Positions 25,072 through 32,429 of a DNA stretch of 64,000 nt are shown piece after piece. The stretch is from contig NZ_VCNG01000018.1 of NCBI RefSeq assembly GCF_006227205.1, positions 1 to 64,000 on the forward strand, given 5' to 3'. Position numbers and translations under genes: made by a program. The notes under the pieces are model-generated. The model was not told the origin of the DNA. It made no database searches and saw only the letters and a list, made by a program, of their open reading frames with translations. This stretch comes from Pseudomonas sp. ICMP22404 (GTDB taxonomy: Bacteria > Pseudomonadota > Gammaproteobacteria > Pseudomonadales > Pseudomonadaceae). The first letter of the stretch is position 1. Every line of letters begins with the position of its first letter.

Positions 25072-25567
25072 CTAGTAACTTCCTGTAAAACACGTTCAGC
25101 ATCGAATTTCCGCGTGCGCCCACTGCGCCGCCCAACAGGAAGGGGCTGTCGGAAAACCATGAAGCATGGTGTTGCATATGGCTATCCACCACGCTGATCA
25201 GCGTGTGAACGCCTTGCTCTATTCCCTTTGAAGCGCATGCCGTGGAAAGCACATCGAACACAGTGGAACTGGCGTCTTCGTCTTCACTGTGCAGGACCAG
25301 CTTCATGCTGCCGTCGTAACCGGCGCGTTCGTGAAACCGAAAGTACACGGCCCAGCCGGACGGCACTCCGTCCCAGCGCGTACAGCGATAGGCGCCACCC
25401 GGCCGACGGGAATTGAATATCTCTGCGACACAATCATCCGGGCTGGAAAAACGTTGGGCGAGGACCCGTTGCCAGGTATCGCTCCCCATGGCGTCGGTCA
25501 AACATCTCAATGTGGCATCGGGGGCCATGGGGTGTGCGTGGTAAGCATCCGATACAGTACTTTTCAC
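25046..25567 (-). CDS. Unassigned protein, possibly a degenerate GNAT-fold protein
   Basis: A 173-residue protein with no sure family. The layout GWAVYFRFHER, KLVLHSEDEDASS, TLISVVDSHMQHHASWF and the end NSMLNVFYRKLL resemble the beta strands of a GNAT domain, but the acetyl-CoA loop RxxGxG is missing. It opens the leftward tailoring operon and overlaps the true GNAT gene by 26 bases. Its upstream region holds one of the CGTTA...TAACG elements. Confidence 0.7.
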   Translation of the reverse strand: MKSTVSDAYHAHPMAPDATLRCLTDAMGSDTWQRVLAQRFSSPDDCVAEIFNSRRPGGAYRCTRWDGVPSGWAVYFRFHERAGYDGSMKLVLHSEDEDASSTVFDVLSTACASKGIEQGVHTLISVVDSHMQHHASWFSDSPFLLGGAVGARGNSMLNVFYRKLLDDSAGHSR

Positions 25568-25640
25568 GATGACGAACCCTCTCGCTCACCCTGTCTTGAT
25601 GTCACTTGAGTCTACGCCCAAGCATGCCGGGCAAACGGCG

Positions 25641-25678
25641 CGTTAGATTTTTTAAAGCCACGGCAGTAACACTTAACG
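25641..25678. promoter_or_regulatory. CGTTA...TAACG element before the tailoring operon
   Basis: CGTTA (25641-25645, within GCGTTAG) and TAACG (25674-25678) face each other across 28 bases, ~75-110 bases upstream of the start at 25567. Overall span (38 bases) nearly equals that of the cores in the divergent MFS/ligase promoter (37 bases). Likely the same regulator site. Confidence 0.5.
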
Positions 25679-25702
25679 AGCCTTGACGGCGTTGCGGATC
25701 GC

Positions 25703-26599
25703 TCAACAGGGCGTGGGTTGAAGGGACTTGCTGGCGGTATCGATGATGCGTCTTCCCACCAGATCCTTGACCACTGAATGGTTCATCCAGCCATGCCAAT
25801 ACAGGGGTTCCCTGTAGCAGTTTTGCGGCATCAGATCGACCAACTGCCCCTCTTCGAGCAGCGGCGCGGCGACATCCGCAGGCATCAGCGTGTAGCCAAG
25901 CCCCGCCAGGACCGCATCCTGGACCATCGGCAATGAAGGCAAGTAATGACAGGGGAAGCGCTCGATCGAAACACCCAGCAGTTCGCGGAGGAAGGCTGCA
26001 TGGCGCGTGTCATTACGCCCGCGGGTGATCGCCGGCGCATCGAGCAGCGAATGTGTGCCCAGGCCCCGGGCCAGATAGCGGTGCATATAGTCAGGTGTAC
26101 TGACGCATTTGTATTCCATGACCCCCAGCGGATGGACTTCAAACCCATCGAGGGGCTCGGCAACCACCGAAACGCAACCCTGGACATCCCCGCGTTTGAG
26201 AATGTTCAGACTGGAGCAACGGTCATCGGAAATGATTTCCACACAGACCTGTTCGGCCCGCATCAACTCGATCAGTAGCGGGGCGAACCAGGTGTTGAGC
26301 GAGTCGGGATGTACACCAATGGCAATCTTTGAATTTGTATTGCCCTTGCGCGAAAGCAGCCTCAGGACATCATGTTCCAGCGAACGCAATGCCGAGACAT
26401 GTTGTAGTAGGGCCTGGCCGGCTGAGGTGGGATGGATCGGTCTTTCGCGAATGACCAGGATGGTTGAAAGCGAGTTTTCCAGCGACTTTATTCGTTGCGA
26501 AATGGCACCGCTGGTGATGTTGAGCGCCGAGGCTGCGCGTTCAAAACTCTTATGCTCAATGACACAGGCAAACGCTTCCAACTGTTGGCGATCCAGCAT
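25703..26599 (-). CDS. ArgP-like LysR regulator of the halogenase cluster
   Basis: A 298-residue LysR protein starting MLDRQQLEAFACVIEHKSFERAA, which is the ArgP/LysG/IciA pattern, with the helix-turn-helix SALNITSGAISQRIKSLE. AGGGAGG precedes ATG 26599; the longer frame to 26656 is not needed. ArgP-type proteins sense basic amino acids and usually drive exporters. Next to the tailoring operon on the same strand, and a perfect 23-base palindrome lies 22-44 bases before its own start, suggesting autoregulation. An ArgP-type sensor hints that the product or inducer is amino acid-like. Confidence 0.88.
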   Translation of the reverse strand: MLDRQQLEAFACVIEHKSFERAASALNITSGAISQRIKSLENSLSTILVIRERPIHPTSAGQALLQHVSALRSLEHDVLRLLSRKGNTNSKIAIGVHPDSLNTWFAPLLIELMRAEQVCVEIISDDRCSSLNILKRGDVQGCVSVVAEPLDGFEVHPLGVMEYKCVSTPDYMHRYLARGLGTHSLLDAPAITRGRNDTRHAAFLRELLGVSIERFPCHYLPSLPMVQDAVLAGLGYTLMPADVAAPLLEEGQLVDLMPQNCYREPLYWHGWMNHSVVKDLVGRRIIDTASKSLQPTPC

Positions 26600-26620
26600 G
26601 TCAACCTCCCTGTAAGCCAC

Positions 26621-26643
26621 TGCGTTATCAGACTGATAACGCA
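26621..26643. promoter_or_regulatory. Perfect palindrome upstream of the cluster LysR gene
   Basis: TGCGTTATCA (26621-26630), three bases GAC, then TGATAACGCA (26634-26643), an exact inverted repeat. It lies directly before the LysR start codon and contains the GCGTTA half-site also found in the two operon promoters. A probable autoregulatory operator. Confidence 0.7.
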
Positions 26644-26746
26644 AGGTTATGAACATCCGTGTGCTCGTGGCTCAATGGCCACCCCACATACATTTTCATT
26701 GGCAGCAATCCGAAAAAATCGGATCGTTTGAATAAGGAAGACTGTC

Positions 26747-26863
26747 ATGGGGAACGCTGCCCCAGTTGTTCAAATCACGAGCCCGTCCAAGGGTGTGGCG
26801 CGTCGCGTTCGAATTTCCTGTTCGATACGAATCGCGTGGCTTGCACCCGGGCTGAAGCCATAA
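26747..26863 (+). CDS. Possible small ORF divergent from the cluster regulator
   Basis: A 38-codon frame (MGNAAPVVQITSPSKG...) preceded by AAGGA eight bases before the ATG. It is divergent from the LysR gene, where ArgP-type regulators usually face an exporter gene. I recognise no family, and the rest of the 26600-26970 interval is low in coding signal. It may be a leader peptide, a remnant or chance. Confidence 0.3.
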   Translation: MGNAAPVVQITSPSKGVARRVRISCSIRIAWLAPGLKP

Positions 26864-26970
26864 TTTCGAATGGCTATATTCTTATGCGAACACAAAATAG
26901 CCCCATTACGCCCTTTGAGACAAGTCCTGGATCCAATCCATTTGCCGGATGGAATCATGGCTTTTTAGTG

Positions 26971-27186
26971 CTATCTGGTCTCGTCAGAAGGCACCGTCGT
27001 GCTTGAACCCAAAGGCCAGATAATCGCTTGAGCGACAATGGTTCGCTCGCCATTGAAAGTGACGGCCGGACCGCCGTGTAGCGCATAACCCATTTTCAGG
27101 GCATCGCTGACGCGATGACAAAATGCAGCATCGTCGGGGCCTGTCAGCACCCTGTAGATGGGAAGCCCGTCGGGCGGTAGGTTCAT
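26971..27186 (-). CDS. DUF1737 domain protein
   Basis: A 71-residue protein with the DUF1737 pattern LPIYRVLTGPDDAAFCHRVS, YALHGGPAVTFNGE and VAQAIIWP. AAGGAG lies 7 bases before the ATG. Function unknown; such proteins are small and cytoplasmic. Not obviously linked to the biosynthetic cluster. Confidence 0.85.
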   Translation of the reverse strand: MNLPPDGLPIYRVLTGPDDAAFCHRVSDALKMGYALHGGPAVTFNGERTIVAQAIIWPLGSSTTVPSDETR

Positions 27187-27363
27187 GCTTCTTCTCCTTC
27201 AGTACACCGGCAGCGACATGTTGGCCGTCGTTCGACGCCGCCGTGGAGTGGCGTTCTGCATACCGTGAGGCAGTCTACTCGCCGTGGATCGGGGCCAACA
27301 ACGGTCATGCCGCGTTGATGTCCCTGACAACCCCCTCAATCGACACTCTCGCAGCGTTGTCTG

Positions 27364-27441
27364 CAACTGCGCCAGAATCCGCCGGGCTTGTGCGCCTTGG
27401 GTTGGGTCGGTAGTTTGAGGCCTGCCACTGCCCACCAGTGA
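27364..27441. repeat. Dispersed ~80 bp repeat, copy 1
   Basis: The stretch with CGCCAGAATCCGCCGG, GTGCGCCTTGGG and GTCGGTAGTTTGAGGCCTG recurs with few changes at 28125-28205. It lies just before a GNAT gene. The 27187-27470 interval has no other supportable gene; an 81-codon minus frame there looks like chance. Confidence 0.75.
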
Positions 27442-27470
27442 CACCAGAAAACACCCAAGGAACGCCCCAC

Positions 27471-27929
27471 ATGCTGCAAATGGATTGGCTCAGTCATCAC
27501 ATGGACAAATGCGACCTGATGGCCGAATGGCTTTATCAGGAGTTCAGCTACGAATTCGCACAACAATCCCTCGCCAGTTGGCAGCACGAATTCTCGGCCG
27601 GGCAACACGATGGTCGCTGGAAATGCCTGATCGCCACGGAGCAAGCCCAACTGCTGGGCGGCGTCTCACTGGCCGACAACGACCTGCCCGACCGGCCAGA
27701 ACTGGGGCCATGGTTGGCATGCGTCTACATCGCACCAGAAGCCCGACGCAGAGGGCTCGCCGCGCAGTTGATCGAAGGCATTTGTACTTATGCGAGAGAG
27801 GCTGGATTTTCCACCTTGTACCTGCACACCCACAGCCAGAATCATTATTACGTCAAGTTGGGCTGGGAAGTGTTGGAGCGCTTCGAGGCCTGGGGGAAAG
27901 AACAATGCCTGATGGCTCGGCGTTTATAA
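27471..27929 (+). CDS. GNAT N-acetyltransferase
   Basis: A 152-residue acetyltransferase. CVYIAPEARRRGLAAQLIEGI holds the acetyl-CoA loop (RRRGLA), and the Tyr of NHYYVKLGWEVLER is the usual C-terminal acid. ATG 27471 follows AAGGA; a GTG at 27438 in the same frame overlaps the repeat. Substrate unknown. Sits between two copies of an 80 bp repeat. Confidence 0.87.
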   Translation: MLQMDWLSHHMDKCDLMAEWLYQEFSYEFAQQSLASWQHEFSAGQHDGRWKCLIATEQAQLLGGVSLADNDLPDRPELGPWLACVYIAPEARRRGLAAQLIEGICTYAREAGFSTLYLHTHSQNHYYVKLGWEVLERFEAWGKEQCLMARRL

Positions 27930-28012
27930 GCAGCGGCCCAACAAAGACAGCACCTGACGATGGATGACACGCTACGTCGCTGCAACATGATCACCTGGCC
28001 CACCCCCAATCC

Positions 28013-28041
28013 CCTGTGGGAGCGAGCCTGCTCGCGATAAC
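28013..28041. repeat. Single REP element
   Basis: CCCCTGTGGGAGCGAGCCTG followed by CTCGCGATA, without the inverted partner seen elsewhere. In the 475-base gap 27930-28404. Confidence 0.8.
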
Positions 28042-28124
28042 TGTGTATCAGCCACCTTCCGGCCCGCTGTTTATCGTGACTCCACGAGACTAGCCACGAC
28101 CGACATCGCCTTGCGCCATTGCCT

Positions 28125-28205
28125 ACAACTACGCCAGAATCCGCCGGCTTGTGTGCCTTGGGCCGCGTCGGTAGTTTGAAGCCTGTCACTGCTCATCAGT
28201 GATCG
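28125..28205. repeat. Dispersed ~80 bp repeat, copy 2, in the leader of the DUF6124 gene
   Basis: Second copy of the element at 27364. The 200 bases that follow (to 28404) hold GTTTAGTCGC twice (around 28207 and 28359) and could form a structured leader before the DUF6124 gene. I see no gene in this interval. Confidence 0.7.
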
Positions 28206-28404
28206 GGTTTAGTCGCCCAGGGTGAAACAGGTTGTGCAAGGCGTCATCCAGTCAGGATTCCCATCCTGCACTCGATGGTGGCTGTGCGCAGGGCGTCCTC
28301 GGACGCGCCGGTTTCTTGTTTCCCCGGTCGACTAACCTGCGTACAGCTGCCTCCCATCGTTTAGTCGCGAGCGGGTGATGGCTCCAACTACAGGAAGCAA
28401 GACA

Positions 28405-28764
28405 ATGGCAAAAGTTACTCCGAATCCCCCAACCACAGACGATACCGTCTCCCGCGCCCAATCGGCCCGAAACAAAAAACTCGACGACGCTGCTGCGCGA
28501 GCGTTGGACTTCTATCTGAAGCCCACACCTGAAAAAGAAACATCCGACAACGCTCACCCGCTGTTTCTTATCGCGCCTGATGTTGATTCTGAGTGTCTGC
28601 TTGCAAACCTCAGTGAGAACCTGGCTTCAGCGAATGCCATGATCAGTGATCTGGCGTTTGATCTGGATGGGTCAAGACGACATGTGGCGTTGGGAATTTT
28701 GCAGGTGATTGAGTTGAGTGAGCTGTTGGCGAATCGGGCTTTGGATATTGTTGAGGTGAGGTAG
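28405..28764 (+). CDS. DUF6124-type small protein
   Basis: A 119-residue cytoplasmic protein (MAKVTPNPPTTDDTV...) like the DUF6124/DUF3077 proteins that occur in many copies in Pseudomonas: acidic, with ALDFYLKP and a helical C-terminus GILQVIELSELLANRALD. AGGAAG precedes ATG 28405. Function unknown. A strong terminator follows 27 bases after the stop. Confidence 0.82.
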   Translation: MAKVTPNPPTTDDTVSRAQSARNKKLDDAAARALDFYLKPTPEKETSDNAHPLFLIAPDVDSECLLANLSENLASANAMISDLAFDLDGSRRHVALGILQVIELSELLANRALDIVEVR

Positions 28765-28791
28765 GGCAGGGCGTTCGCTGCCTCCTGGCGT

Positions 28792-28821
28792 AAAAAAGGT
28801 CTTGCTGAGCAAGACCTTTTT
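28792..28821 (+). terminator. Rho-independent terminator
   Basis: A-tract, stem AGGTCTTGC-TGA-GCAAGACCT and a T-tract. Symmetrical, so it can serve the DUF6124 gene on the plus strand and the membrane protein gene arriving on the minus strand. Confidence 0.88.
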
Positions 28822-28914
28822 CGTATCCGAGAATCCCTAAATGATACCGGGCGCATTTGTGTCTGAGCTGGGCTTTGAGGGACTGGAGTAGGAGGGGCCG
28901 TTGTGGCTTTGTGT

Positions 28915-29532
28915 CTAGCCGTTGAAAAACACATTGCACCGGGTACACCACCCTTCAGCTGCGCTCCGGTTCATTGGAAAACGGAAGGGGGGATGACCTG
29001 AGTTGGCAACCGTCAAAACCAGTGAGAACCCTGTGAATTCACGCCGAATCTCCTCGGCTGGAACGCTCATGCCTACCTCATCGACTATTCGAAGAACCCC
29101 GCCCGATACCCTGCGGTCAATCCGTCGCCACTCGAGGTGCCAGCCTGTTATCCACGTGAAATCTCGAATTTGATAATCGCCGGTAGCGATTTGGCATTGA
29201 GCGAGTTTCTGGTTGGAAAGGTCAAAGACAAAAAATAGGGGGCTTGGAAAACCGAGCAGTTGAGTATCGTCCAGGCTCAAACCTTCTTTTAGGTTGATGG
29301 ACGCTACAAGTGCTTTTGCTCTTCTCTTGCGCCGGATCAAATGCCATATGGAAAGGCAAAAAATAGAAACAGAAGCCAGGAAGAGCTGGCGTGCTTCGGC
29401 GGTAAGCTTATCGGGCCAATACGCAATCACGCCCCACACGAGTGCTGTCGTGGTAAGGCCGGATAACCAGGCGGCGGGGATCACCATACTGTTAGCGAGG
29501 CTGGTTCCGAGTGTCCTCAGACAGCTTTCCAT
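28915..29532 (-). CDS. Hypothetical membrane protein with two transmembrane helices
   Basis: A 205-residue protein. Two hydrophobic helices lie near residues 17-38 (SGLTTTALVWGVIAYW) and 48-66 (LFLASVSIFCLSIWHLI), followed by RRKRRAK and a soluble domain of ~135 residues (LLGFPSPLFFVFDL, DFTWITGWHLEWRRID). I recognise no family. Base composition is more AT-rich than neighbours, consistent with an accessory gene. The ribosome binding site is weak. Confidence 0.65.
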   Translation of the reverse strand: MESCLRTLGTSLANSMVIPAAWLSGLTTTALVWGVIAYWPDKLTAEARQLFLASVSIFCLSIWHLIRRKRRAKALVASINLKEGLSLDDTQLLGFPSPLFFVFDLSNQKLAQCQIATGDYQIRDFTWITGWHLEWRRIDRRVSGGVLRIVDEVGMSVPAEEIRREFTGFSLVLTVANSGHPPFRFPMNRSAAEGWCTRCNVFFNG

Positions 29533-29690
29533 TACTTATCCAATGTCATTTGTAGAAGAGCGTGCAGGTTATCACTGTGAGCGTTCAGGCATTGCACCTA
29601 GCCGGCTGAGTAGCGTGCTTTCGTACGACTGTTACGGTGACTTCAAGCATCCTTGCGTATGTTTGTCTGCTGGTTTTCAGGCATTAAAAA

Positions 29691-29710
29691 GCCGGCTTAT
29701 GGCCGGCTTC
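29691..29710 (-). terminator. Rho-independent terminator, minus-strand direction
   Basis: Stem GCCGGC-TTATG-GCCGGC with the T-tract at 29686-29690 when read on the minus strand. It ends a leftward transcript, either of the small frame at 29744 or of the S24 repressor gene. Confidence 0.8.
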
Positions 29711-29743
29711 TCGTTGACTGACTCAGTTCGTTTTTGACAAACC

Positions 29744-29902
29744 TTACCAGCCTTCAAAACGTACATCCGGCTCTTGCGGCCGGCTGTGGGACTTGGTCAG
29801 AAAGTGATCTGCCTTGTCGGTGCGAGGCATGGGCTCGCAAATGTGGGGCGCAGGATACGCGGGTTTTCTTCGGAAGCCCAGGGGTAAGTGTTGTGGAATC
29901 AT
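29744..29902 (-). CDS. Possible small protein, 52 residues
   Basis: An open frame (MIPQHLPLGFRRKPAY... ending EPDVRFEGW) whose stop lies 34 bases before a canonical minus-strand terminator. An internal ATG at 29830 (MPRTDKADHF) could be the true start. No Shine-Dalgarno is convincing and I know no family. Rest of the 29533-30045 gap holds a REP-like element and no clear gene. Confidence 0.35.
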   Translation of the reverse strand: MIPQHLPLGFRRKPAYPAPHICEPMPRTDKADHFLTKSHSRPQEPDVRFEGW

Positions 29903-29931
29903 TGGGTTACCGGTGATTCAAGGGACAAGGT

Positions 29932-29977
29932 GGGGGCTGCTTTGCAGCCCAGCGGGGATGAATCCCCTCGCCACAGA
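29932..29977. repeat. REP-like element of the GGGGATGAATCCCC class
   Basis: GGGGGCTGCTTTGCAGCCC followed by AGCGGGGATGAATCCCCTCGCC: two adjacent short hairpins. A third repeat class distinct from the two REPIN types. Confidence 0.75.
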
Positions 29978-30045
29978 GGATCTCCTTGGTACAAGCAATC
30001 TCCTTGAGGCAGGGAGCGCTGGCTACTGTCCTTTAGTCCAGAGGC

Positions 30046-30777
30046 TCAATCGAATACCTGCGGTCGTTGCTTGTTGAGGGTGGACCACCAGAATACCCAG
30101 CCCAGTACCCTGATGTTTTGCGCTTCGATCTGTTCGGCGCTGAAGACTTCGTCCGGGTAGGCCGTGCTGTTGTGGCTGCGTAGGCGCAGGCGGTTGCCGG
30201 GGATTCGGTGGAGGTATTTGATGCGTAGCATGCCGTCGTGTTCGAGGGCGTAGATCTGGCCGTCGATGACTTGGGTGAGTCCGCGGTCGATGGCGAGGAT
30301 CGAGCCGTCTTCGATGCGTTCGGCCATGCTGTCACCGACCATGGTGGTGCAGATGGCGTCGTTGGGGTTTATTTCCAGGGATTCGAGGTGGCTGCGGGGC
30401 AGGCGTATGGATTGGTCGGGGATTTCGGTGATGTGGGTTTTGTTGCTGCCCGTCGCGATAGGGGCTTCTGTGTAGAAGGGCAGTTCGACGTCCTGGGATT
30501 CCGCCACGCTGTAGACGCCCTGGACCTCGGCGGCTTCATAGGTGGTGCCGGGGCCGAGGCCCAACGGGGTCTGTGGGCCTTCGCCGTGGGCGAGCCACTG
30601 CGGGCTGACGGTCAGCAGGCCGGCGATACTGTGGATACGACCCGGCGGGATGCCGCGGTTGAACCAGTTGTTCACGTGCTGCGATTTAACGCCGTATAAC
30701 TTCGCGAAGTCGGCGGATCGGATTTGTGCTTCTTTGAGAAGGGCTCTGAAGCGGTCGCCACTGGAGGTCTTTTTCAT
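30046..30777 (-). CDS. S24-type (LexA/CI-like) transcriptional repressor
   Basis: A 243-residue repressor. The N-terminal helix-turn-helix binds DNA (FAKLYGVKSQHVNNWFNRGIP quoted in part), and the C-terminal S24 peptidase domain has the catalytic Ser in MVGDSMAERI and Lys in LRIKYLHRI, so it should cleave itself when RecA is activated. Start MKKTSSGDRF at 30777; a TTG at 30813 is an alternative. Similar proteins repress phage or pyocin genes (PrtR/CI), but no phage genes lie in the window, so it may be an orphan SOS regulator acting elsewhere. Confidence 0.88.
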   Translation of the reverse strand: MKKTSSGDRFRALLKEAQIRSADFAKLYGVKSQHVNNWFNRGIPPGRIHSIAGLLTVSPQWLAHGEGPQTPLGLGPGTTYEAAEVQGVYSVAESQDVELPFYTEAPIATGSNKTHITEIPDQSIRLPRSHLESLEINPNDAICTTMVGDSMAERIEDGSILAIDRGLTQVIDGQIYALEHDGMLRIKYLHRIPGNRLRLRSHNSTAYPDEVFSAEQIEAQNIRVLGWVFWWSTLNKQRPQVFD

Positions 30778-30779
30778 AA

Positions 30780-30851
30780 ACGGAAAGTTTAGGAGCGACT
30801 GTGTTTTGAGCAATAAACAAGTCGTTCAAATTTATAAGACGATCTTTCCGT
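30780..30851. promoter_or_regulatory. Inverted octamers flanking the repressor promoter
   Basis: ACGGAAAG (30780-30787) and its exact reverse complement CTTTCCGT (30844-30851) bracket an AT-rich 56-base stretch before the repressor start. They may be two operator half-sites for autoregulation. Confidence 0.45.
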
Positions 30852-30930
30852 TTGCAGGATTTGAAAGCGGTGGGATAAACGCAATTAAACACTGTTAATA
30901 CATTTTCGTATTAAGCGCTATTAAGGCATA

Positions 30931-30960
30931 AAAAAACCCCGGTGCAAACCGGGGTTCTTC
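30931..30960 (-). terminator. Rho-independent terminator of ppa
   Basis: AACCCCGGT-GCAA-ACCGGGGTT stem with an A-tract on the left, which reads as a T-tract on the minus strand, 12 bases after the ppa stop. Confidence 0.9.
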
Positions 30961-30972
30961 TTTAAATCAGTT

Positions 30973-31500
30973 TCAGCCTTTGTAGGCGGCAACCGACTTG
31001 GTGATCGCTTCGCGAGCGGCGTCAGCACCGGCCCAGCCTTCGATCTTGACCCACTTGCCTTTTTCGAGGTCTTTGTAGTTCTCGAAGAAGTGTTCGATCT
31101 GCTGGATCAGCAGCGCTGGCAGGTCGGTGTATTCCTTCACGTTGACGTACAGTTGCGACAGTTTGTCGTGTGGCACTGCGATGACTTTGGCATCGCCGCC
31201 GCCGTCGTCGGTCATGTTCAGGATGCCGACCGGACGGGCGCGGATGACCGAGCCAGGGGCCACTGGGTAAGGGGTCACGACCAGCACGTCGAGGGGGTCA
31301 CCGTCGTCGGCCAGGGTGTTGGGGATGTAACCGTAGTTGGCCGGGTAGAACATTGGGGTGGCCATGAAGCGGTCAACGAACAGGCAATCGCTGTCCTTGT
31401 CGATTTCGTATTTGATCGGGGCGTGGTTGGCCGGAATTTCGATCGCAACGTAGATGTCGTTCGGCAGGTCTTTGCCAGCCGGAATCTTGCTGTAACTCAT
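30973..31500 (-). CDS. ppa: Inorganic pyrophosphatase
   Basis: A 175-residue family I pyrophosphatase of typical bacterial length. Metal and phosphate residues are seen in KYEIDKDSDCLFVDRF, YGYIPNTLADDGDPLDVLV (the D-x-D-P-x-D signature DGDPLD) and KVIAVPHDK. It hydrolyses pyrophosphate and pulls biosynthetic reactions forward in the cytoplasm. Single gene with its own terminator. In PAO1 the orthologue PA4031 lies beside the ethanolamine genes as here. Confidence 0.97.
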   Translation of the reverse strand: MSYSKIPAGKDLPNDIYVAIEIPANHAPIKYEIDKDSDCLFVDRFMATPMFYPANYGYIPNTLADDGDPLDVLVVTPYPVAPGSVIRARPVGILNMTDDGGGDAKVIAVPHDKLSQLYVNVKEYTDLPALLIQQIEHFFENYKDLEKGKWVKIEGWAGADAAREAITKSVAAYKG

Positions 31501-31610
31501 TGGGCGGTGTCCCCGTTAGTTGACCAAAAGGCTGGTCGGATTGACCAAAAGTGGCGGCGATTATAGGCATATTCAGCCATCGATGCCACGTTACCAGGGT
31601 CTTAGAGACC

Positions 31611-32423
31611 TTAGTATGACGCCTGATAGACCGGATCTTCGGCCTGAAGTTGCCGCAGCCGGGCCAAAGGATCCTGGCGGTAGAACGCCTTGAGTTGGGC
31701 ATAGACCTTCGGGTACGCCTGGTGCAGCAGGTCCGGGGCGCTGAAGAAGTATTCGCTGGTGACGGCGAAGAACTCCGCCGGGTTTTCTGCTGCGTAGGGG
31801 TCGATGAGGGTTTCGGCGTCGGGGTTATGGTCCAGTTGGCGGTTGAGGTCGTCGAAGGCCTGTTGCATGGCTTCGGCCCAGTCGCTGACCCGCATATCGG
31901 CGTGCAGCGGTGGCAGGCCGTTGGCGTCGCCGTTGAGCATGTCGAGTTTGTGCGCCAGTTCGTGGATCACCAGGTTGTAGCCGTCCCAGCCACCGCTGGC
32001 GAGCACGCCGTCCCAGGCCAGGATGATCGGGCCTTGGGGCCAGGCTTCGCCGCTGTGTTCGCCGTCCCATTCGTGTTCGATGCCGCTGGCGTCGCGATGG
32101 CGTTGGGGGCTGAGGAAGTCGTCGGGGTAGAGGACGATTTCGTGGAAGCCCTGGTACCAGTTCAGCTCGCCCAGGTACATCAGCGGCAATTGGGCCTGGG
32201 CGGCGAGCAGCAGGCGTTGTTCCTGATGCAATTCGACGCCGGGCAGGGCGGTCAGGTGTTTGTCCCGCAGGAACAGCACGCAGGCTTCACGCAGCCACTG
32301 GTCCTCGGCGGCGCTGATGCCGTCGAGGAAGCTCAGGTGATGACGCACGCGCTGCCAGGTGTCCTCGGCCACGGGATGCTTGGCGAGGGTGCGTTGGCGG
32401 CGCCAGTTGCTCAGGGACCACAT
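31611..32423 (-). CDS. mtfA: MtfA-like zinc peptidase (M90)
   Basis: A 270-residue M90 peptidase. The zinc motif HELAHKLDM (HExxH) and the downstream Glu in NPAEFFAVTSEYFF identify the family. In enterobacteria MtfA binds and inactivates the repressor Mlc; in Pseudomonas the target is unknown. Encoded 6 bases downstream of the DedA gene and probably co-transcribed with it. Confidence 0.9.
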   Translation of the reverse strand: MWSLSNWRRQRTLAKHPVAEDTWQRVRHHLSFLDGISAAEDQWLREACVLFLRDKHLTALPGVELHQEQRLLLAAQAQLPLMYLGELNWYQGFHEIVLYPDDFLSPQRHRDASGIEHEWDGEHSGEAWPQGPIILAWDGVLASGGWDGYNLVIHELAHKLDMLNGDANGLPPLHADMRVSDWAEAMQQAFDDLNRQLDHNPDAETLIDPYAAENPAEFFAVTSEYFFSAPDLLHQAYPKVYAQLKAFYRQDPLARLRQLQAEDPVYQASY

Positions 32424-32429
32424 GGGCGA

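Noticed and set aside
26884..27006. 40-codon frame starting MRTQNSPITPFETS
   Set aside because: No ribosome binding site and it runs towards the DUF1737 gene on the other strand; not enough support for a gene.
27199..27444. 81-codon minus-strand frame
   Set aside because: It covers the dispersed repeat, has no ribosome binding site and no recognisable sequence.
30046..30777. Edge of a prophage
   Set aside because: Apart from the repressor there is no integrase, structural or lysis gene; the neighbour is housekeeping ppa.
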